Shown here: positions 62,944-64,000 of the stretch, piece by piece
Numbering within the stretch: the first letter of the stretch is position 1
Layout: the number at the start of each line of letters is the position of its first letter
From: Paraburkholderia sp. SOS3
GTDB lineage: Bacteria > Pseudomonadota > Gammaproteobacteria > Burkholderiales > Burkholderiaceae
Assembly (NCBI RefSeq): GCF_001922345.1
Contig: NZ_CP018811.1
Coordinates: 62,001-126,000, forward strand
Length of the DNA stretch: 64,000 bases
Direction: 5' to 3'
Made by a program: the position numbers and the translations under genes
Notes under the pieces: generated by a model
Databases searched by the model: none
Seen by the model: the letters and a program-made list of their open reading frames with translations, nothing else
What the model was told of the DNA's origin: nothing

Positions 62944-63999
62944 TCACTCCTCCGCCTCTTCTGCGTGCGGCGTCGCGAGACTACGCCACAGCAGCACCGG
63001 AATGATCAGCGTGAACACGATCACTTCCTTGTAAGCGCTCGCCCAGAACGACGAGTACGACTCGAGTAAGCCGACCAGCAACGAGCCGGCTGCCGCGAGC
63101 GGATAGCTGACGAGCCCGCCGATGATCGCGCCGACGAAGCCCTTGAGACCGATCAGAAAGCCGGAGTCGTAGTAAATCGTCGTCAGCGGTGCGACGAGCA
63201 TGCCGCACAGCGCGCCGAGACCCGCTGCGAGCGTGAACGCGAGGCGCCCCGCCTGCGTCGTGCCGATGCCGACCAGTTGTGCGCCGACGCGGTTCACCGA
63301 AGTCGCGCGCAGCGCCTTGCCGGAAAGCGAGCGGTCGAAGTACAGATACAGCGCGACGATCAGCACGAGCGCCGTGCCGATCACCCAGAGGCTCTGCCCG
63401 GAAATCGCCAACGTGCCGACATTGAATGTCGCGTCCGAGAATGCATTCGTGCGCGAGCCTTCCGCGCCGAACATCACGAGCCCCAGGCCCACCATCGCGA
63501 AGTGCACCGCGACTGCGACGATCAACAGCAGAAGCGTCGTGGTTTCGGCGATTGGCTCGAAGGCCAACCGGTAGACCAGTGGACCCATGGGAATCACGAT
63601 CAGCAGCGCGAGCGCGATCTGCACGGCCATCGGCAGCGGATGCATGAAGAGCGCGCGCGTCAGCGCATAGACGGCGACCGGGAACAGCAGATACTTGCCG
63701 GCCAGCACAGCGAACGTGCGCGCCGCAGCGCCGCGTCGTTCGGGATGCCGAACGAGTCCGGCCGCTTCCACGACGAAGCACGCGGCGCCTAACGCGACGA
63801 GCATCGTGCACGTAGCCGGAAACTTCTGCGATTGCAGGCCGGCGAGCGTCAACGCGCCATATGAAACGAACTCTCCTTGCGGGATAAAGATCACGCGCGT
63901 CACCGAAAAAACGAGCACGAGCGCGAGTGCGAGCAATGCGTAGATCGCGCCGGTCGTGATGCCGTCCTGCGCGAGGATCGCCGCGATTGATAGATCCAT
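62944..63999 (-). CDS. livH: Branched-chain amino-acid ABC transporter permease LivH
   Basis: 351 aa with ATG at 63999, one base from the right edge; the N-terminus MDLSIAAILAQDGITTGAIY is complete and typical of LivH, but upstream elements are outside the window. Motifs: LVFSVTRVIFIPQGEFVSYG, FDRSLSGKALRATSVNRVGA (EAA-type loop), GLKGFVGAIIGGLVSYPLAA. Compared with E. coli LivH (308 aa) it has extra helices at about 60-140. It is the first visible gene of livH-livMG-livF, 4 bp before the fusion gene. Confidence 0.92.
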   Translation of the reverse strand: MDLSIAAILAQDGITTGAIYALLALALVLVFSVTRVIFIPQGEFVSYGALTLAGLQSQKFPATCTMLVALGAACFVVEAAGLVRHPERRGAAARTFAVLAGKYLLFPVAVYALTRALFMHPLPMAVQIALALLIVIPMGPLVYRLAFEPIAETTTLLLLIVAVAVHFAMVGLGLVMFGAEGSRTNAFSDATFNVGTLAISGQSLWVIGTALVLIVALYLYFDRSLSGKALRATSVNRVGAQLVGIGTTQAGRLAFTLAAGLGALCGMLVAPLTTIYYDSGFLIGLKGFVGAIIGGLVSYPLAAAGSLLVGLLESYSSFWASAYKEVIVFTLIIPVLLWRSLATPHAEEAEE

Positions 64000-64000
64000 A

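Overview
The window is GC-rich chromosomal DNA of a Burkholderiaceae bacterium, most like Paraburkholderia or a close relative. The gene order mnmG-rsmG-parA-parB next to atpIBEFHAGDC, two parS sites, hemE/priA and a trifunctional putA fits the origin-proximal part of a primary chromosome. I cannot resolve the species from sequence alone.

Layout. (1) 1-4.4 kb is the remains of a deoxy-amino-sugar/glycan locus. Three consecutive genes are broken (WbbJ-like acetyltransferase, a beta-propeller glycosidase-like gene, a GNAT tail). They are followed by an intact FdtA-type ketoisomerase, a DegT-type aminotransferase that has lost the segment carrying its PLP lysine, and a GT2 glycosyltransferase. 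(2) 4.4-9.5 kb is the glycine-cleavage operon gcvT-gcvH-gcvP under a tandem glycine riboswitch with a good sigma-70 promoter. (3) 9.6-15.7 kb holds a lipoprotein and an operon of DUF485 protein, sodium:solute symporter, nitrilase and a Gfo/Idh oxidoreductase, with a divergent LysR regulator. (4) 15.9-19.5 kb carries a Rep/UvrD helicase, a membrane-anchored dihaem cytochrome c and tRNA-Arg(CCG). (5) 19.5-23.3 kb, just behind that tRNA, is an accessory patch: a SymE toxin homologue, a broken glycosyltransferase, a StrF-like glycosyltransferase, a DUF3592 protein and a broken T6SS hcp. (6) 23.3-28 kb is a putative catabolic cluster (SDR, RraA-like, MHS permease, LysR). (7) 28-33.5 kb has an entericidin gene, an FUSC protein, a lipoprotein, LysR, a porin and a LivK-type binding protein. 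(8) 33.6-42.6 kb is putA with a likely PutA operator, a 49-residue membrane peptide, priA and hemE, with two DnaA-box matches between priA and hemE. (9) 42.8-46.2 kb has a PheC-like periplasmic protein, a candidate terminated small RNA and an acyl-CoA synthetase. (10) 46.4-54.2 kb is the complete F1Fo ATP synthase operon. (11) 54.5-60.2 kb has an anion permease, parB, parA, rsmG and mnmG with parS sites. (12) 60.4-64 kb is livH, a livM-livG fusion and livF.

Functionally, amino-acid catabolism and uptake recur: glycine cleavage, proline oxidation with an adjacent binding protein, and branched-chain amino-acid transport. These sit beside core replication, segregation and energy genes. The most unusual content is the decayed sugar locus with its lysine-less aminotransferase, the tRNA-adjacent patch of broken glycosyltransferase and Hcp genes, the PutA operator and the unassigned structured transcript near 44.2 kb. 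I saw no CRISPR array, insertion sequence, prophage or rRNA.
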